Shown in pieces: positions 37,269-46,776 of a DNA stretch of 64,000 bases. The DNA is from Ignavibacteriota bacterium (GTDB taxonomy: Bacteria; Bacteroidota; Ignavibacteria; SZUA-365), in contig JACRFB010000059.1 in the NCBI GenBank assembly GCA_016218045.1, positions 62,001-126,000 of the forward strand, in the 5' to 3' direction. The notes under the pieces are model-generated. The model saw only the letters and a list, made by a program, of their open reading frames with translations. It did not search any database and was not told the origin of the DNA. The translations under genes were made by a program, and so were the position numbers. How positions within the stretch are numbered: position 1 is the first letter of the stretch; each line of letters opens with the position of its first letter.

Positions 37269-37305
37269 AAGGCCCCGGGATGGACGTCCCGGGGCCTTCT
37301 CTTTT
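37269..37305 (+). terminator. Rho-independent terminator
   Basis: A 12-bp perfect GC-rich stem AAGGCCCCGGGA / TCCCGGGGCCTT (37269-37298) with a 6-base loop is followed by CTCTTTTT. It ends the redoxin transcript and faces the convergent RND operon, so it may work in both directions. Confidence 0.93.
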
Positions 37306-37343
37306 TCAGCATGCGGTTGATAGTACGGCCGCACGCGGCTGAG

Positions 37344-40300
37344 TCAGGGAGTCTCCGTTGCGGGTTTCGCTGAACGACGGAATACTCGTTTGATCTTTGC
37401 GACCGCCCACGCCGTCTTCTCCTCCGCCCAGGCATAATACGTGGGAACAACGACGAGGGTCAGGAAGGTAGACACGCCGAGTCCGAAAACGATGGCAACA
37501 CCGAGCGGACGCCACATGCCGCCGCTCTCGGCGCCAACAACGAAATGGAACTCGCGCCAACTGAAGTCCACGCCGGTGGCCAGCGGAATGATACCCAAAA
37601 TCGTCGAGACAGCAGTGAGGATTACGGGGCGCAATCGGACGCGTCCCGCTTCCAGCAGAGACTCCTCAAGTGAATTGCTCTCGGTCTTGATGTGTTTCGT
37701 AAAATCAAGGAGCACTATCGCATTTTTTACCACAATTCCCGCCAACGCGATCACACCCACGCCGGTCATCACGATACTGAATGCGGTCCCTGTGATCACC
37801 AGGCCGAACAGTACGCCGATCAAGGAGAGCAGCACCGACACCATGATGATGGTCGGGATCTTCACCGAGTTGAACTCCGCCACGATGATAAGGAAAACAA
37901 GCAGTAGTGTTATGATCAGCGCCTTTGTAAGGAAGGCGGCCGCCTCGTCCTGTTCCTTCTGCTCGCCTGAATAGTTCACAGTATACCCGTTGGGAACCTC
38001 GAATCCTGCGAGCCTTGTGCGCACATCCGTGAGCACGTCGTTGGCGAGGCGGCCGCGGACGTTGCCCGTGATGGTAATGACTCGCGTAAGATCCTTTCGC
38101 TTGATGCCGGTAAGCCCGGTGCCGCGCACCACGTCGGCCACCGACGCGATCGGTACCGACATGAGCACGCCGCGGCGGTTCATGAACGTGACGTTGAGAT
38201 TCTGCAACGCCTCTGCCGAGGCCCGTTGGTCCTCGCGCAGGCGTACAGTTATCTTGTACTCGTCCTCACCCACGCGGAACTTCGACGCCTCAGTGCCGTT
38301 GATCGCCGTGCGCACCACACTTGCGATCTGCCCTGTGCTCATCTCGAGAAGGGCGGCTTTCTCGCGATCGATTATCACCTGCACTTCGGGTTTGCCGATA
38401 TTGTAGTCGTCCTTCAAATCGACGATACCCGGAATTGTTTTGATGGTCCGCTGAATCTGCTCCGAAAGAGTACGCAGGCGATTGAAGTCATCTCCTGCAA
38501 TTTCGATGCTGATGGGAGCGCCGACCGGGGGACCCATCTGCTGTTTCTCGACTTTGATCTCCGCACCGGGGATGTTTTTTGTCGCTTCACGGATCCGATC
38601 GAGTGTTGCGAAAGTGCTCTGCGACCGCTTCGCCTTTTCGTAGAAGTTCACAGCCACCGACGCCTTGTCGGCCGTGGAACCGGCGCCGAAATCGAAGGGA
38701 TTGCTCGATGTGCCCACATTGGCAACACGGAATTCGATGTCATCGACACCCTTCACCTCGCGTATGTGTTTCTCCACGAGCAGGGTTGCTTGATTTGTTA
38801 CTTCAAGCGGCGTGCCCGACGGCATGGTAATACCGACTGTCACGAGGTTCGGCTCCGTTTCGGGGAAAAACACCACGCCGGCGCTGAACGCGCCGAAAGT
38901 GATGAAGCTCAGTACGAGCAGAGCGAAGGCGCCACCTATGGTGAGATTCTTGTGTTTGAACGCCCAGCGCAACACATGCACGTAGTTGTTCTGTGCGGCA
39001 GGGAAAAGTCTTTCGTCGACCCAGTGGTAGATGACGGTGAACGGATTATAGCGGCGCCACAGTGAGGGATGCTCGAGCGACCATTTCGCCTTTGCGATTT
39101 CCTGCTTGTAATTAATGAACTTCGATCCCTGTACGGGACTCACAACATATGCGACGAACAACGACGAGAGCATTGTGGCGATGAGCGTGATGGGCATATA
39201 CTTCATGAACTCGCCTACAACGCCCGGCCAAAACAGTAGCGGGATGAAAGCCGCAACCGTTGTGAACGTGGACGTTGCGACAGGAACCGCCACCTCACGC
39301 GTGGCGTTCTTGGCGGCCTGGATGAGATCCTCGCCATACTCCTGTTGATGCCGGTAGATGTTCTCGATCACCACGATCGCATCGTCGACCACGATCCCCA
39401 GAACGAGCACAAGCGTGAACAGCACCACGATGTTGAGTGTGACACCCATCGCCGACAGGATGATGAATCCCATCAACATCGAGAGTGGGATGGATGTCGA
39501 GATGAGCATGGCATTTTTCACGCCGAAGAACATGAACAGAACGAGGATGACAAGGACCATGCCGGTGATGATCGAGTTCTCGAGTTCGTTCACCATCCGT
39601 TTGACGAAGATCGACTGGTCGTTGGTTATGTTGAGTGTCGCGCCGGCCGGAAGCAGCGGACGCTCCTTCTCAACAATGCTGTGTACTTCGTCGGCGATGC
39701 GGATAAGGTTTTCGCCGGCCCGCTTCTTCACGCCCACCGTCACAACAGGTTTATCGTTTACCCGACTGAACGTCTTGCGGTCTTCGAACGAATACTTGAG
39801 TTCGGCCACATCGCGGATGTAGATGGGCTGCCCGTTGCGCATCTTCACGACAATGTCTGCGATAGGCTTCGGATCTTTGTACTGTCCGGGCACACGCACT
39901 GTGAGGTCGGTACTACCGTTGTTGATGGAGCCGCCGGGTATCGTGACATTCTCGCCTCGTATCGCGTTCGTGATGTCCTCGAAGCTGATGTCGTACCCCT
40001 TCATTCGGTTCACGTCGGCGTTTATTTGCACCTCGGGTTCAAGTCCGCCCGTAATGTCCGCACTGAGGACACCCGGTATGGCCTCGAATTTCTCCTTCAG
40101 CGCGTCCGCGTACTCCTTCAAGCGTGCAACCCCGAGTGAACCACCGACCGTAACGTACATGATCGGAAACTCGCTGAGGTTGATCTCGTTGACGATGGGC
40201 TCGAGAATATCGTTCGGCAGCTTGGGTTTCGTCGAATTCACCTTGTCACGCACTCGGCGCAGTGCCTCGTCGATGTCGATGCCGGTGTTGAATTCCACGA

Positions 40301-40574
40301 AGGTGGTCGAGAGTCCCTCGCTCGACGAGGACGTGATGGTCTTTATGTCCTTGAGCGTCTTTATTTCGCGCTCGAGTGGCTGCGTGACGAGGCCTTCGAT
40401 GTCGGCCGGGCTCACACCCACGTAGGGAATCGACACGATGACAAAAGGCACCGTGACATCGGGCGAGGCCTCGCGGGGCATCGTGATGTAGGCCTGCGTA
40501 CCGAGCACGACAATTATGAGCATGAATATGTAGACGGCGACGCGGTTATCGACCGCCAGGTTCCAGATTCGCAT
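37344..40574 (-). CDS. RND-family multidrug efflux permease (HAE1/AcrB type)
   Basis: 1076 aa from ATG 40574 (MRIWNLAVDNRVAVYIFML). The inner membrane pump is driven by protons, with 12 predicted helices and two large periplasmic loops. The helix-4 proton relay reads GIVVDDAIVVIENIYRH with the paired Asp. Second-half helices include LLVFLIIVAEFNSVKIP and GIVVKNAIVLLDF. TMPREASPDVTVPFV and PLEREIKTLKDIKTI are typical of HAE1 pumps. It is the last gene of the tetR-tolC-MFP-RND operon. Drug substrates cannot be read from sequence. Confidence 0.96.
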   Translation of the reverse strand: MRIWNLAVDNRVAVYIFMLIIVVLGTQAYITMPREASPDVTVPFVIVSIPYVGVSPADIEGLVTQPLEREIKTLKDIKTITSSSSEGLSTTFVEFNTGIDIDEALRRVRDKVNSTKPKLPNDILEPIVNEINLSEFPIMYVTVGGSLGVARLKEYADALKEKFEAIPGVLSADITGGLEPEVQINADVNRMKGYDISFEDITNAIRGENVTIPGGSINNGSTDLTVRVPGQYKDPKPIADIVVKMRNGQPIYIRDVAELKYSFEDRKTFSRVNDKPVVTVGVKKRAGENLIRIADEVHSIVEKERPLLPAGATLNITNDQSIFVKRMVNELENSIITGMVLVILVLFMFFGVKNAMLISTSIPLSMLMGFIILSAMGVTLNIVVLFTLVLVLGIVVDDAIVVIENIYRHQQEYGEDLIQAAKNATREVAVPVATSTFTTVAAFIPLLFWPGVVGEFMKYMPITLIATMLSSLFVAYVVSPVQGSKFINYKQEIAKAKWSLEHPSLWRRYNPFTVIYHWVDERLFPAAQNNYVHVLRWAFKHKNLTIGGAFALLVLSFITFGAFSAGVVFFPETEPNLVTVGITMPSGTPLEVTNQATLLVEKHIREVKGVDDIEFRVANVGTSSNPFDFGAGSTADKASVAVNFYEKAKRSQSTFATLDRIREATKNIPGAEIKVEKQQMGPPVGAPISIEIAGDDFNRLRTLSEQIQRTIKTIPGIVDLKDDYNIGKPEVQVIIDREKAALLEMSTGQIASVVRTAINGTEASKFRVGEDEYKITVRLREDQRASAEALQNLNVTFMNRRGVLMSVPIASVADVVRGTGLTGIKRKDLTRVITITGNVRGRLANDVLTDVRTRLAGFEVPNGYTVNYSGEQKEQDEAAAFLTKALIITLLLVFLIIVAEFNSVKIPTIIMVSVLLSLIGVLFGLVITGTAFSIVMTGVGVIALAGIVVKNAIVLLDFTKHIKTESNSLEESLLEAGRVRLRPVILTAVSTILGIIPLATGVDFSWREFHFVVGAESGGMWRPLGVAIVFGLGVSTFLTLVVVPTYYAWAEEKTAWAVAKIKRVFRRSAKPATETP

Positions 40575-40599
40575 GGTAGATTCTCCTTCGTCCTCGGGC

Positions 40600-41664
40600 T
40601 TACTTCTGGATGAGGAGTTTCTGCCCCTCGGCCACGTTCTGGAAACCGAGTGTAATGAGCTGATCGCCCTTCTCCAGTCCGCTCTCGATGACCACAAATC
40701 CGTTGGAACTGGGTCCGAGCTTCACACGGTGTTCACGAGCTATGTCGCCCTCCGCGCAGAAGACAACAAAGGTCTCACGGTCGACCTGCTGTACGTAATC
40801 CTCTTTGATCGTGATCACATTCGAGCGCGCCGAGAGAGTAAACAGGATTTTTGTGATCATGTCGGGTTTGAGCAGTCCGCCACCGTCGGTAACGGAAATT
40901 TCGACGGGGATCGTGCGGTTGTCCTTCGACACTGCCGCACCAACGAAGGTGATGCGCCCGTGGAAGGTACGACCGCTGAGGGCGTCGACGGTGAATCGAG
41001 TATTGTCGCCCAAGCGGAAGCTGCCCGCGTAGCGTTCCGGCACACCTGCCGACACCTTGAGGCGTGAAATGTCGACGACACGCGCGACGGGAGCTCCTGG
41101 TCCGACCATCTCGCCCGCATCGACAAAACGGTAGTCGACGATGCCGGCAATGGGACTTTTTATCTGCGCCTTTTCGAGACGCGCCTTCATGAGGTCGGTT
41201 TGAGCCCGGGCGGCGTCGCGCTGGTACTGAAAACTTTTGTTCTGCCATTCCGAGATGCCCTGCTCCTGGAACACCTTGTCCTGCCGCGTTGCAGTGAGCT
41301 CGGCAAGTTGATACTGGGCGTTGGCCGCGTCGAAACCGGCGCGGAGGAGGGCGTCGTCGAGCCGCGCGATCACCTGGCCCTTTTTGACACGGGCGCCACG
41401 CGCGACGACCCATTCCGTGACGCGTCCGCCTTCCTCGGCAGGAACGGTGATGTCGTCGCCGGCGATCACAGTGCCGGTAAGTTGGAGGTTTTCACGGAAC
41501 TCGGAGGGAGTCACGGTCTCGACACGCACGTTGACGATGTTCTCCGTGGCTGCTTCTTTTTTGGGGTCCGCGTCCGCGGATTTGCAGGACGAGAACAGGA
41601 GCGCGGCGCCGGTCAGCGACAGTGTCGCGATCGCGCGCAGAACTGCAGTGGTGCTGGTTTTCAT
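40600..41664 (-). CDS. RND efflux membrane fusion lipoprotein
   Basis: 354 aa from ATG 41664. The lipobox LLFSSC shows a lipoprotein anchored to the inner membrane, as AcrA is. Domains in order: beta-barrel/lipoyl half (VPAEEGGRVTEWVVARGARVKKGQ), a helical hairpin (AQYQLAELTATRQDKVF), the other lipoyl half (IKSPIAGIVDYRFVDAGEMVGPG) and a C-terminal membrane-proximal barrel. It links the RND pump to the TolC-like channel. The gene lies 25 bases upstream of the pump gene. Confidence 0.95.
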   Translation of the reverse strand: MKTSTTAVLRAIATLSLTGAALLFSSCKSADADPKKEAATENIVNVRVETVTPSEFRENLQLTGTVIAGDDITVPAEEGGRVTEWVVARGARVKKGQVIARLDDALLRAGFDAANAQYQLAELTATRQDKVFQEQGISEWQNKSFQYQRDAARAQTDLMKARLEKAQIKSPIAGIVDYRFVDAGEMVGPGAPVARVVDISRLKVSAGVPERYAGSFRLGDNTRFTVDALSGRTFHGRITFVGAAVSKDNRTIPVEISVTDGGGLLKPDMITKILFTLSARSNVITIKEDYVQQVDRETFVVFCAEGDIAREHRVKLGPSSNGFVVIESGLEKGDQLITLGFQNVAEGQKLLIQK

Positions 41665-41695
41665 ATCGGTATGCTGTTGTGGTGAAGTAATGTCG

Positions 41696-43036
41696 TTATT
41701 CGGGAAGGATGGCGCTGAGAATTTCCTCGAGATCCGCGCGTGCCACGCTGTAATCATAGACGGCCTGCACGCGGTTGACCCGCGAGCGCATGAGGGCAAT
41801 ATCCGCGTCGTTGATTTCGAGCTGTGTGCCGGTGCCCGCGGAATAGCGCGTTGTGGCGATCTTGTAGCCCTTCTCGGCCTGCTCGACCGTGCGCGTCTGC
41901 GATTCGAACCGTTTGCGCGCCTCCTCGAGACGCAGCACCAGATTCTGCACCTGCATCACCAGCGCGTCTCGCGTAAACTTGACCTGCTCGTCGGTCTTCA
42001 GAAAGTCGACCTGCGCCTGATTGACGCGCGAGCGCGTCTGGAAGCCGTTGAACAGGTTCAGGTTCAACGAGAGGCCCACGGTGGAGGTGCGCACGAGATC
42101 GTTGCTCGTCAGTTTGAAGTCGTTTTTCTGCGCCTGCCACTGGTAGTTGCCGAATGCTGCGAGTGTCGGATACGATTCGGATCGATAGATGCTCACGAGT
42201 TCATCGCTGACCTGCCGCTGAAATTCCAACGCGCGCAAACCCGCGTTCTCGGCGATGGCGACTTTCTCGGCGTTCTCAATGACTCCGGGATCGATGGGGT
42301 CGAAGTCCAGCGAACCCGACAGAGTGATTTCCTCCGACGGCGCAATGCCGAGCAGCACCTTCAGTCCGTTTGTGGCCATAAGCACGGCGCGCTCGGCCTC
42401 GATCACGGCCGGACGCACATTGCCCACCTGTACCTCGGCGCGGATGAAGTCGTAATCGGATACGAGGCCCTGCGTGTTCATCGTACGGACGTTCGCGAGG
42501 TTGTCCTCGGCGTTTTTCAGACTGGCCTGCATCATATCGCGCACACTGCGCGAGAGGAGGGCACCGTAGAAGGCGCGCTTGACGCTGGCTATCGTCTTGT
42601 TGTACTCGCTGCGGTACATCTCGCGCGAGGCCTTCTGATAAATCTTGGCGGTGCCGACGCCGGTGAAGACGGCCGAATTGAACAGGATTTGTGTGGCGGA
42701 AAATCCGAACTGGAATGTGTTGTCGAGACCGAATTCCAGAGGGGCGTATCCCGACGCGCCTGGCTCGAAAATGGCGCGCGGCAGGAAGAACACCTGCTTC
42801 TTGATGGCGCGCGAATATGTGCCCGACGCGGTGACATTGGGCAGCGCATTTCCGATGGCCTCGGCCACGCGGTAGTCGGCCTTGTCCTGCTCGAGCCGCG
42901 CCATGGCGAGCTGGCGGTTGTTCTTGAGGGCTTCGTTCACGGCGTCGTTGAGCGTCAGCGTGCGCTGCGCCACAGAGGGAACAACGCCCGTTGCCGCGAT
43001 AACGGCAATCAATGCTAAGAGTGTGATGTGTCGCAT
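41696..43036 (-). CDS. TolC-family outer membrane efflux protein
   Basis: 446 aa from ATG 43036. A signal peptide (LLALIAVIAATGVVPSVAQ) is followed by two repeats of the TolC domain, each with long amphipathic helices (RTLTLNDAVNEALKNNRQLAMARLEQDKADYRVAEA; later GLSLNLNLFNGFQTRSRVNQAQ). It forms the trimeric outer membrane channel of the efflux system. Second gene of the tetR-tolC-MFP-RND operon, 38 bases after tetR. Confidence 0.95.
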   Translation of the reverse strand: MRHITLLALIAVIAATGVVPSVAQRTLTLNDAVNEALKNNRQLAMARLEQDKADYRVAEAIGNALPNVTASGTYSRAIKKQVFFLPRAIFEPGASGYAPLEFGLDNTFQFGFSATQILFNSAVFTGVGTAKIYQKASREMYRSEYNKTIASVKRAFYGALLSRSVRDMMQASLKNAEDNLANVRTMNTQGLVSDYDFIRAEVQVGNVRPAVIEAERAVLMATNGLKVLLGIAPSEEITLSGSLDFDPIDPGVIENAEKVAIAENAGLRALEFQRQVSDELVSIYRSESYPTLAAFGNYQWQAQKNDFKLTSNDLVRTSTVGLSLNLNLFNGFQTRSRVNQAQVDFLKTDEQVKFTRDALVMQVQNLVLRLEEARKRFESQTRTVEQAEKGYKIATTRYSAGTGTQLEINDADIALMRSRVNRVQAVYDYSVARADLEEILSAILPE

Positions 43037-43074
43037 GGTGGATGATGTTTGATGTCGGAAAAAAGTGTCGTTCG

Positions 43075-43743
43075 TCAATGGGTGTCGCCGGACGCTACAA
43101 CGGAGTGCATGCCGTCGAAAAACACAAGATCCAGAAGTCCCAATGCCGCTGCGGTTTCAGTCTCTGTTGGAGTTAGCGAGACCTGCAACGGCGTGAAGAG
43201 ACAGTGGCTGTCGAGGGGTGGTGCAACACATCGGTACAGCGTGAACACGTTCGTCAGGTACATGAAGGCAATGTGCGATGTGTTGAACCGTTCACGAATT
43301 TCGGCGGGCAGCGATCGGAGCAACGGTTTTTCCACTTCCGTGATCAGGATCTGGAACTTTTCGAGCAATGCCTGTCGTGGAGATACGCGGTGTACCTCCC
43401 GCATGATCAGAGTGAATAACGCTCGGTTTTCCACAAGAAAGGTCAGCATCTCGTGGGCAAAACGCCGGTAACTGTTGGCAAGCGCCTCATCCGAGTTGGA
43501 GAAGTTTTTCTGGGCCAATGCGAGAAGATCGTCGAGACCTTCGACGATCACCGCCTCGAATAAATCTTCCTTGTTCTCGAAATACCCGTACAATGTCCCT
43601 TTCCCAAATTCCGCGCGTGCTGCAATTTCATCGAGTGTTGCATCCGCATAGCCGCGAATCGCAAACACGTCACGCGCCGCAGTGATGATGTCCTGACGAC
43701 GGGTCAGGCGCTCTCGTTCCTTTCGTGTAAGCGTGTTATCCAA
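43075..43743 (-). CDS. TetR-family transcriptional regulator
   Basis: 222 aa. The N-terminal helix-turn-helix reads ITAARDVFAIRGYADATLDEIAARAEFGKGTLYGYFENKEDLF, the classic TetR form. The C-terminal half is a helical ligand-binding domain. It heads the efflux operon, so it probably represses tolC-MFP-RND and itself until an inducer is bound. A perfect palindrome lies 40 bases upstream of its start. Ligand unknown. Confidence 0.95.
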   Translation of the reverse strand: MDNTLTRKERERLTRRQDIITAARDVFAIRGYADATLDEIAARAEFGKGTLYGYFENKEDLFEAVIVEGLDDLLALAQKNFSNSDEALANSYRRFAHEMLTFLVENRALFTLIMREVHRVSPRQALLEKFQILITEVEKPLLRSLPAEIRERFNTSHIAFMYLTNVFTLYRCVAPPLDSHCLFTPLQVSLTPTETETAAALGLLDLVFFDGMHSVVASGDTH

Positions 43744-43782
43744 TTCGAATTCTTATTCTGTTTAGAAACCGGTCAGACGGAT

Positions 43783-43796
43783 ACCGAACGTTCGGT
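43783..43796. promoter_or_regulatory. Candidate TetR operator
   Basis: ACCGAACGTTCGGT is a perfect 14-bp palindrome 40 bases upstream of the tetR start. The position and symmetry suit an autoregulatory TetR site. A second short palindrome, AATTCGAATT, lies at 43742-43751, directly at the tetR start. The rest of the 243-base gap (43744-43986) shows no gene. Confidence 0.6.
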
Positions 43797-43986
43797 CGGC
43801 GACTGACTGACAGTCATTATTACGGCACAACATACCTGTTGTTGCGCTTGGTTCCTAGAAAAGACGCAAGAAATAAATTATTTTTTCACGAATACCCGTG
43901 CTCCCAAGACACGGCGGCTCACACAAAAAACAACGATTCTGGCCTATGGGTGCCAATATCGATAAAACTCACACAGGGAATCCCTT

Positions 43987-44772
43987 TTAGAAACGGCCTT
44001 GCAAGGTGAAACGGACGCCATCTGTCCGGCCGTTTCGCGTCAGCACATCGGCACGGAATTCCGGGAACAGCCCCGCCTTCTGATCGAGGGCCGCATTGTG
44101 CCGGCGCACAAAAAGCGCCGCCTGCACGCCGCTCCAAATGCGGTTCGCGATGAGAGCGAGAGCCACAAACGATGCGCCGTTCGAAAGTTCGTCGGCGGAA
44201 ATTCGCTGGTCCTTGAAGGTCAGTCGCTCCGCATCTGTGGCCCACTCCCATGCATATCCGGAGGCGGCGTCTTCGGGATACAGCGCCGAGAGATTCCGCT
44301 CCACAAGTTTTACGGCGTTGTGCTCGCGCACACTTCTGTAGTTGCCGAGCGCGGCGTAGAACCGTTCATCCTTCCCTTCGGTGGATGCGCCCGCATGCAG
44401 ATCGGCATAGCCGTACGCGTCGTTGCGCACCCACGAGCTGTAATAATGCAGCCCGCCGAATCCCGTCCACAGGACGCCTTCCGCCACCAGAGGGTAGATG
44501 CCCGCGTCAAAACGCCCGGCATAGAGTTCTCCCATTCCCGGCAGCAGCAGCGAGTACACGACGGCGAGCAGGCCCGATTTTTTCTCCGGCGCGGATTCGG
44601 GGAACAGTGAGGGCGCGGGTGCGGCGGATGTCGCAATACCGGGATCCGGTTGACGGAGTTCCAAACGGACTATCGCGGCGGCCGTTTCGGTCTGCGCGGT
44701 GAGCACCGGCACACACAGCATTAACAGAAGCGGGAGAGTAAGTCCCGCACGAAAGAGTTTTGTCGATTTCAT
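43987..44772 (-). CDS. Exported protein of unknown function, possibly DUF5683-like
   Basis: 261 aa from ATG 44772, which yields a signal peptide (AGLTLPLLLMLCVPVLTAQ). A hydrophobic stretch SGLLAVVYSLLLPGMGELYAGRFDAGIYPLVAEGVLW resembles the LPGxGxxYxG core of DUF5683-type envelope proteins. The rest is helical with Arg/Glu rich ends. Function unknown. It lies 70 bases after the deacetylase-like gene on the same strand, so may share its transcript. Confidence 0.6.
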   Translation of the reverse strand: MKSTKLFRAGLTLPLLLMLCVPVLTAQTETAAAIVRLELRQPDPGIATSAAPAPSLFPESAPEKKSGLLAVVYSLLLPGMGELYAGRFDAGIYPLVAEGVLWTGFGGLHYYSSWVRNDAYGYADLHAGASTEGKDERFYAALGNYRSVREHNAVKLVERNLSALYPEDAASGYAWEWATDAERLTFKDQRISADELSNGASFVALALIANRIWSGVQAALFVRRHNAALDQKAGLFPEFRADVLTRNGRTDGVRFTLQGRF

Positions 44773-44842
44773 ATCCCGCAAGCTACGGAAGCCGCCGCGC
44801 ACGACGCAAGACCGAAAGTTGTGCGCTTCGCAGCAATCAGTG

Positions 44843-45961
44843 TCATTTGCGATGCGCAAGCAGCGAGCGCATGCTCGTGAAGTCCAGTCCCTTTTTTCTG
44901 AGCCGCACCATTTCGTCGTGCAGGAAACTCATGGTGGACTCCTCCAGCTTCACGACGCCGATCGCGGTGCCGTTGCGCATGGCGCTCGCGGCCAGATCGT
45001 TCATTCGCGAGGTCATGTTCGACAGCTCCGACGTGCGGTCGATAAAAAACAGCGAGGCGGCGTCCACCATCTGAAAGCCCTGATTTTCGAACTCGGTCTG
45101 CACAAAACGCGCGTTGGAACCGAGAGCGCGCTCGGATGTCATGAAGAAATAGCCGGACGCCTGATACCCCTTCACGATATTGCGCACCTTCCAGCGCATC
45201 TCCGATTCCCGTAGATCGTCGGAAAATGCCAGACGGTTCACTTCCTGCCTTGTGGCGAACACATGCAGGTGCAGAACGATATCCTTGTTGCGCACACGCA
45301 CCTGTTCATACAGCGGTCCGGAACTTCTGCCCGGAATGATGATGCACCCAACGGGATCGCGCGAGGCCATAAACGCCTCAAGCTCGGACTCGTCGCAATC
45401 CTCAAGTCCGTCCACCAGCAGCGCAATGCTCCCCTCACGGCGGCGAATGCCGGCAGTCGGCTGGAAGACCAGGGTGTAGCGGACCATGTCGCGGAATTTG
45501 ATGTGGACGTACACCTGTCGCGTTTTGGCGTCCTCCACCGCGTATGCGCGGCCTTGGTACCGCTCCGCCAAGACGCTCAGATCGTGGGTCACCGACGCGA
45601 CGGGGACGTCGCCGGGAATGCTCACAGTCCAGACGTCGCGCACGCTGTCGATGCCCTCCAGACCGACCGACCTTTTTCGGACCCAACTGTCCGTTATTCC
45701 GTAATTTTCGAGGATGGAGCGAACCTCCTCCTCCACGGACTTCACGGACTGCAGATCGCGCGAGGCGCGCAGTTTCTCGATACTGGGCTGCACGAGCACC
45801 GCGTATTTTTCACCCACATAACAGAGTATGCCGATACCAGCAAGCAGGGCAATAAGCCAGAGGCGGCGGCGGACACCGCCGCGGAGACGGCGTTCGGAGG
45901 CCTCGGGCTGCGGACCGAGATCCTCCCCTTCGTCGTCGAAGCGCTCGCCGAAAAGGTCCAT
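44843..45961 (-). CDS. Divergent polysaccharide deacetylase-like (YibQ family) protein
   Basis: 372 aa. ATG 45961 shares one base with the upstream stop (TAATG). A cytoplasmic N-terminus leads to one membrane helix (LWLIALLAGIGILCYVGE, about 33-50), then a periplasmic part. The second half (REGSIALLVDGLEDCDESELEAFMASRDPVGCIIIPG and later SSGYFFMTSERALGSN-like segments) follows the DUF610/YibQ pattern, a deacetylase barrel with modified metal ligands. Activity is uncertain for this family. Coupled to an enoyl-CoA hydratase gene; the reason is unclear. Confidence 0.6.
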   Translation of the reverse strand: MDLFGERFDDEGEDLGPQPEASERRLRGGVRRRLWLIALLAGIGILCYVGEKYAVLVQPSIEKLRASRDLQSVKSVEEEVRSILENYGITDSWVRKRSVGLEGIDSVRDVWTVSIPGDVPVASVTHDLSVLAERYQGRAYAVEDAKTRQVYVHIKFRDMVRYTLVFQPTAGIRRREGSIALLVDGLEDCDESELEAFMASRDPVGCIIIPGRSSGPLYEQVRVRNKDIVLHLHVFATRQEVNRLAFSDDLRESEMRWKVRNIVKGYQASGYFFMTSERALGSNARFVQTEFENQGFQMVDAASLFFIDRTSELSNMTSRMNDLAASAMRNGTAIGVVKLEESTMSFLHDEMVRLRKKGLDFTSMRSLLAHRK

Positions 45962-46743
45962 TATTTGCCGGTGAAGGTCGCGGCCCGTTTTTCCAGAAAC
46001 GCCTGCGTCCCTTCGCGGAAATCGTCGGACGCGCACGTCAGACCAAAGAGCGCGGCCTCGATACGCAGGCCCTCCGCGAGGGACGTTTCGTGCACGGCAT
46101 GCAGCGCCGCGAGACAGTGGCGGACGGCCACCTGTCCCTTCGACGCGATGGTTGCCGCCATCTCGCGCGCGGCTGCCGCCGCTTCACCGCGCGGTACCAC
46201 CTTGTTTGCGAGGCCGATGCGGTAGGCCTCCTGCGCATCGATCATAGCAGCCGTCAGAAGTAGTTCGGCGGCCCGACCCGCGCCGATCAGTCGCGCGAGC
46301 CGCTGTGTGCCGCCATAGCCGGGAATGATGCCAAGATTCACCTCAGGCTGCCCGAACTTCGCATTCTCGGCCGCGATGCGGATATGGCAGGCGAGCGCCA
46401 ATTCACAACCGCCGCCGAGCGCGAATCCATTCACTGCCGCGATGACGGGTTTGGGGAATCGTTCGATACGATCAAAGACCTCCTGGCCTGAGCGCGCAAA
46501 CTGCTGGCCTGAAAGTGCGCCCTGCCTGCTGAGTTCCGCGATATCCGCACCGGCGACAAAGGCCTTTTCACCGGCACCGGTCACAATCACCACCGACACA
46601 GTGGTGTCGTTTTCGAGCGCATGGAACACGGCATCGAGATCGGCGAAAGTCGCAGCATTCAGCGCGTTTAATTTGTCGGGCCGGTTCAGGGTCACCGTTG
46701 CGATCGAGTCGCTGATGTCGAGCAGGAGGTGGGTGAATTCCAT
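45961..46743 (-). CDS. Enoyl-CoA hydratase/isomerase family protein
   Basis: A 260-aa crotonase-fold enzyme. N-terminal VTLNRPDKLNALN, oxyanion-hole loops (AFVAGADIAELS, NGFALGGGCELALACHIRIA) and the two catalytic Glu positions (GGCELALACH and FGQPEVNLGIIPGYGGTQRL) are all present, so water addition to 2-enoyl-CoA is expected. It resembles short-chain crotonases. Precise substrate unknown. The stop overlaps the YibQ-like start. Confidence 0.93.
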   Translation of the reverse strand: MEFTHLLLDISDSIATVTLNRPDKLNALNAATFADLDAVFHALENDTTVSVVIVTGAGEKAFVAGADIAELSRQGALSGQQFARSGQEVFDRIERFPKPVIAAVNGFALGGGCELALACHIRIAAENAKFGQPEVNLGIIPGYGGTQRLARLIGAGRAAELLLTAAMIDAQEAYRIGLANKVVPRGEAAAAAREMAATIASKGQVAVRHCLAALHAVHETSLAEGLRIEAALFGLTCASDDFREGTQAFLEKRAATFTGK

Positions 46744-46776
46744 GCGAAGATTCCTTCAAATGATGTCGCGCGCAAT

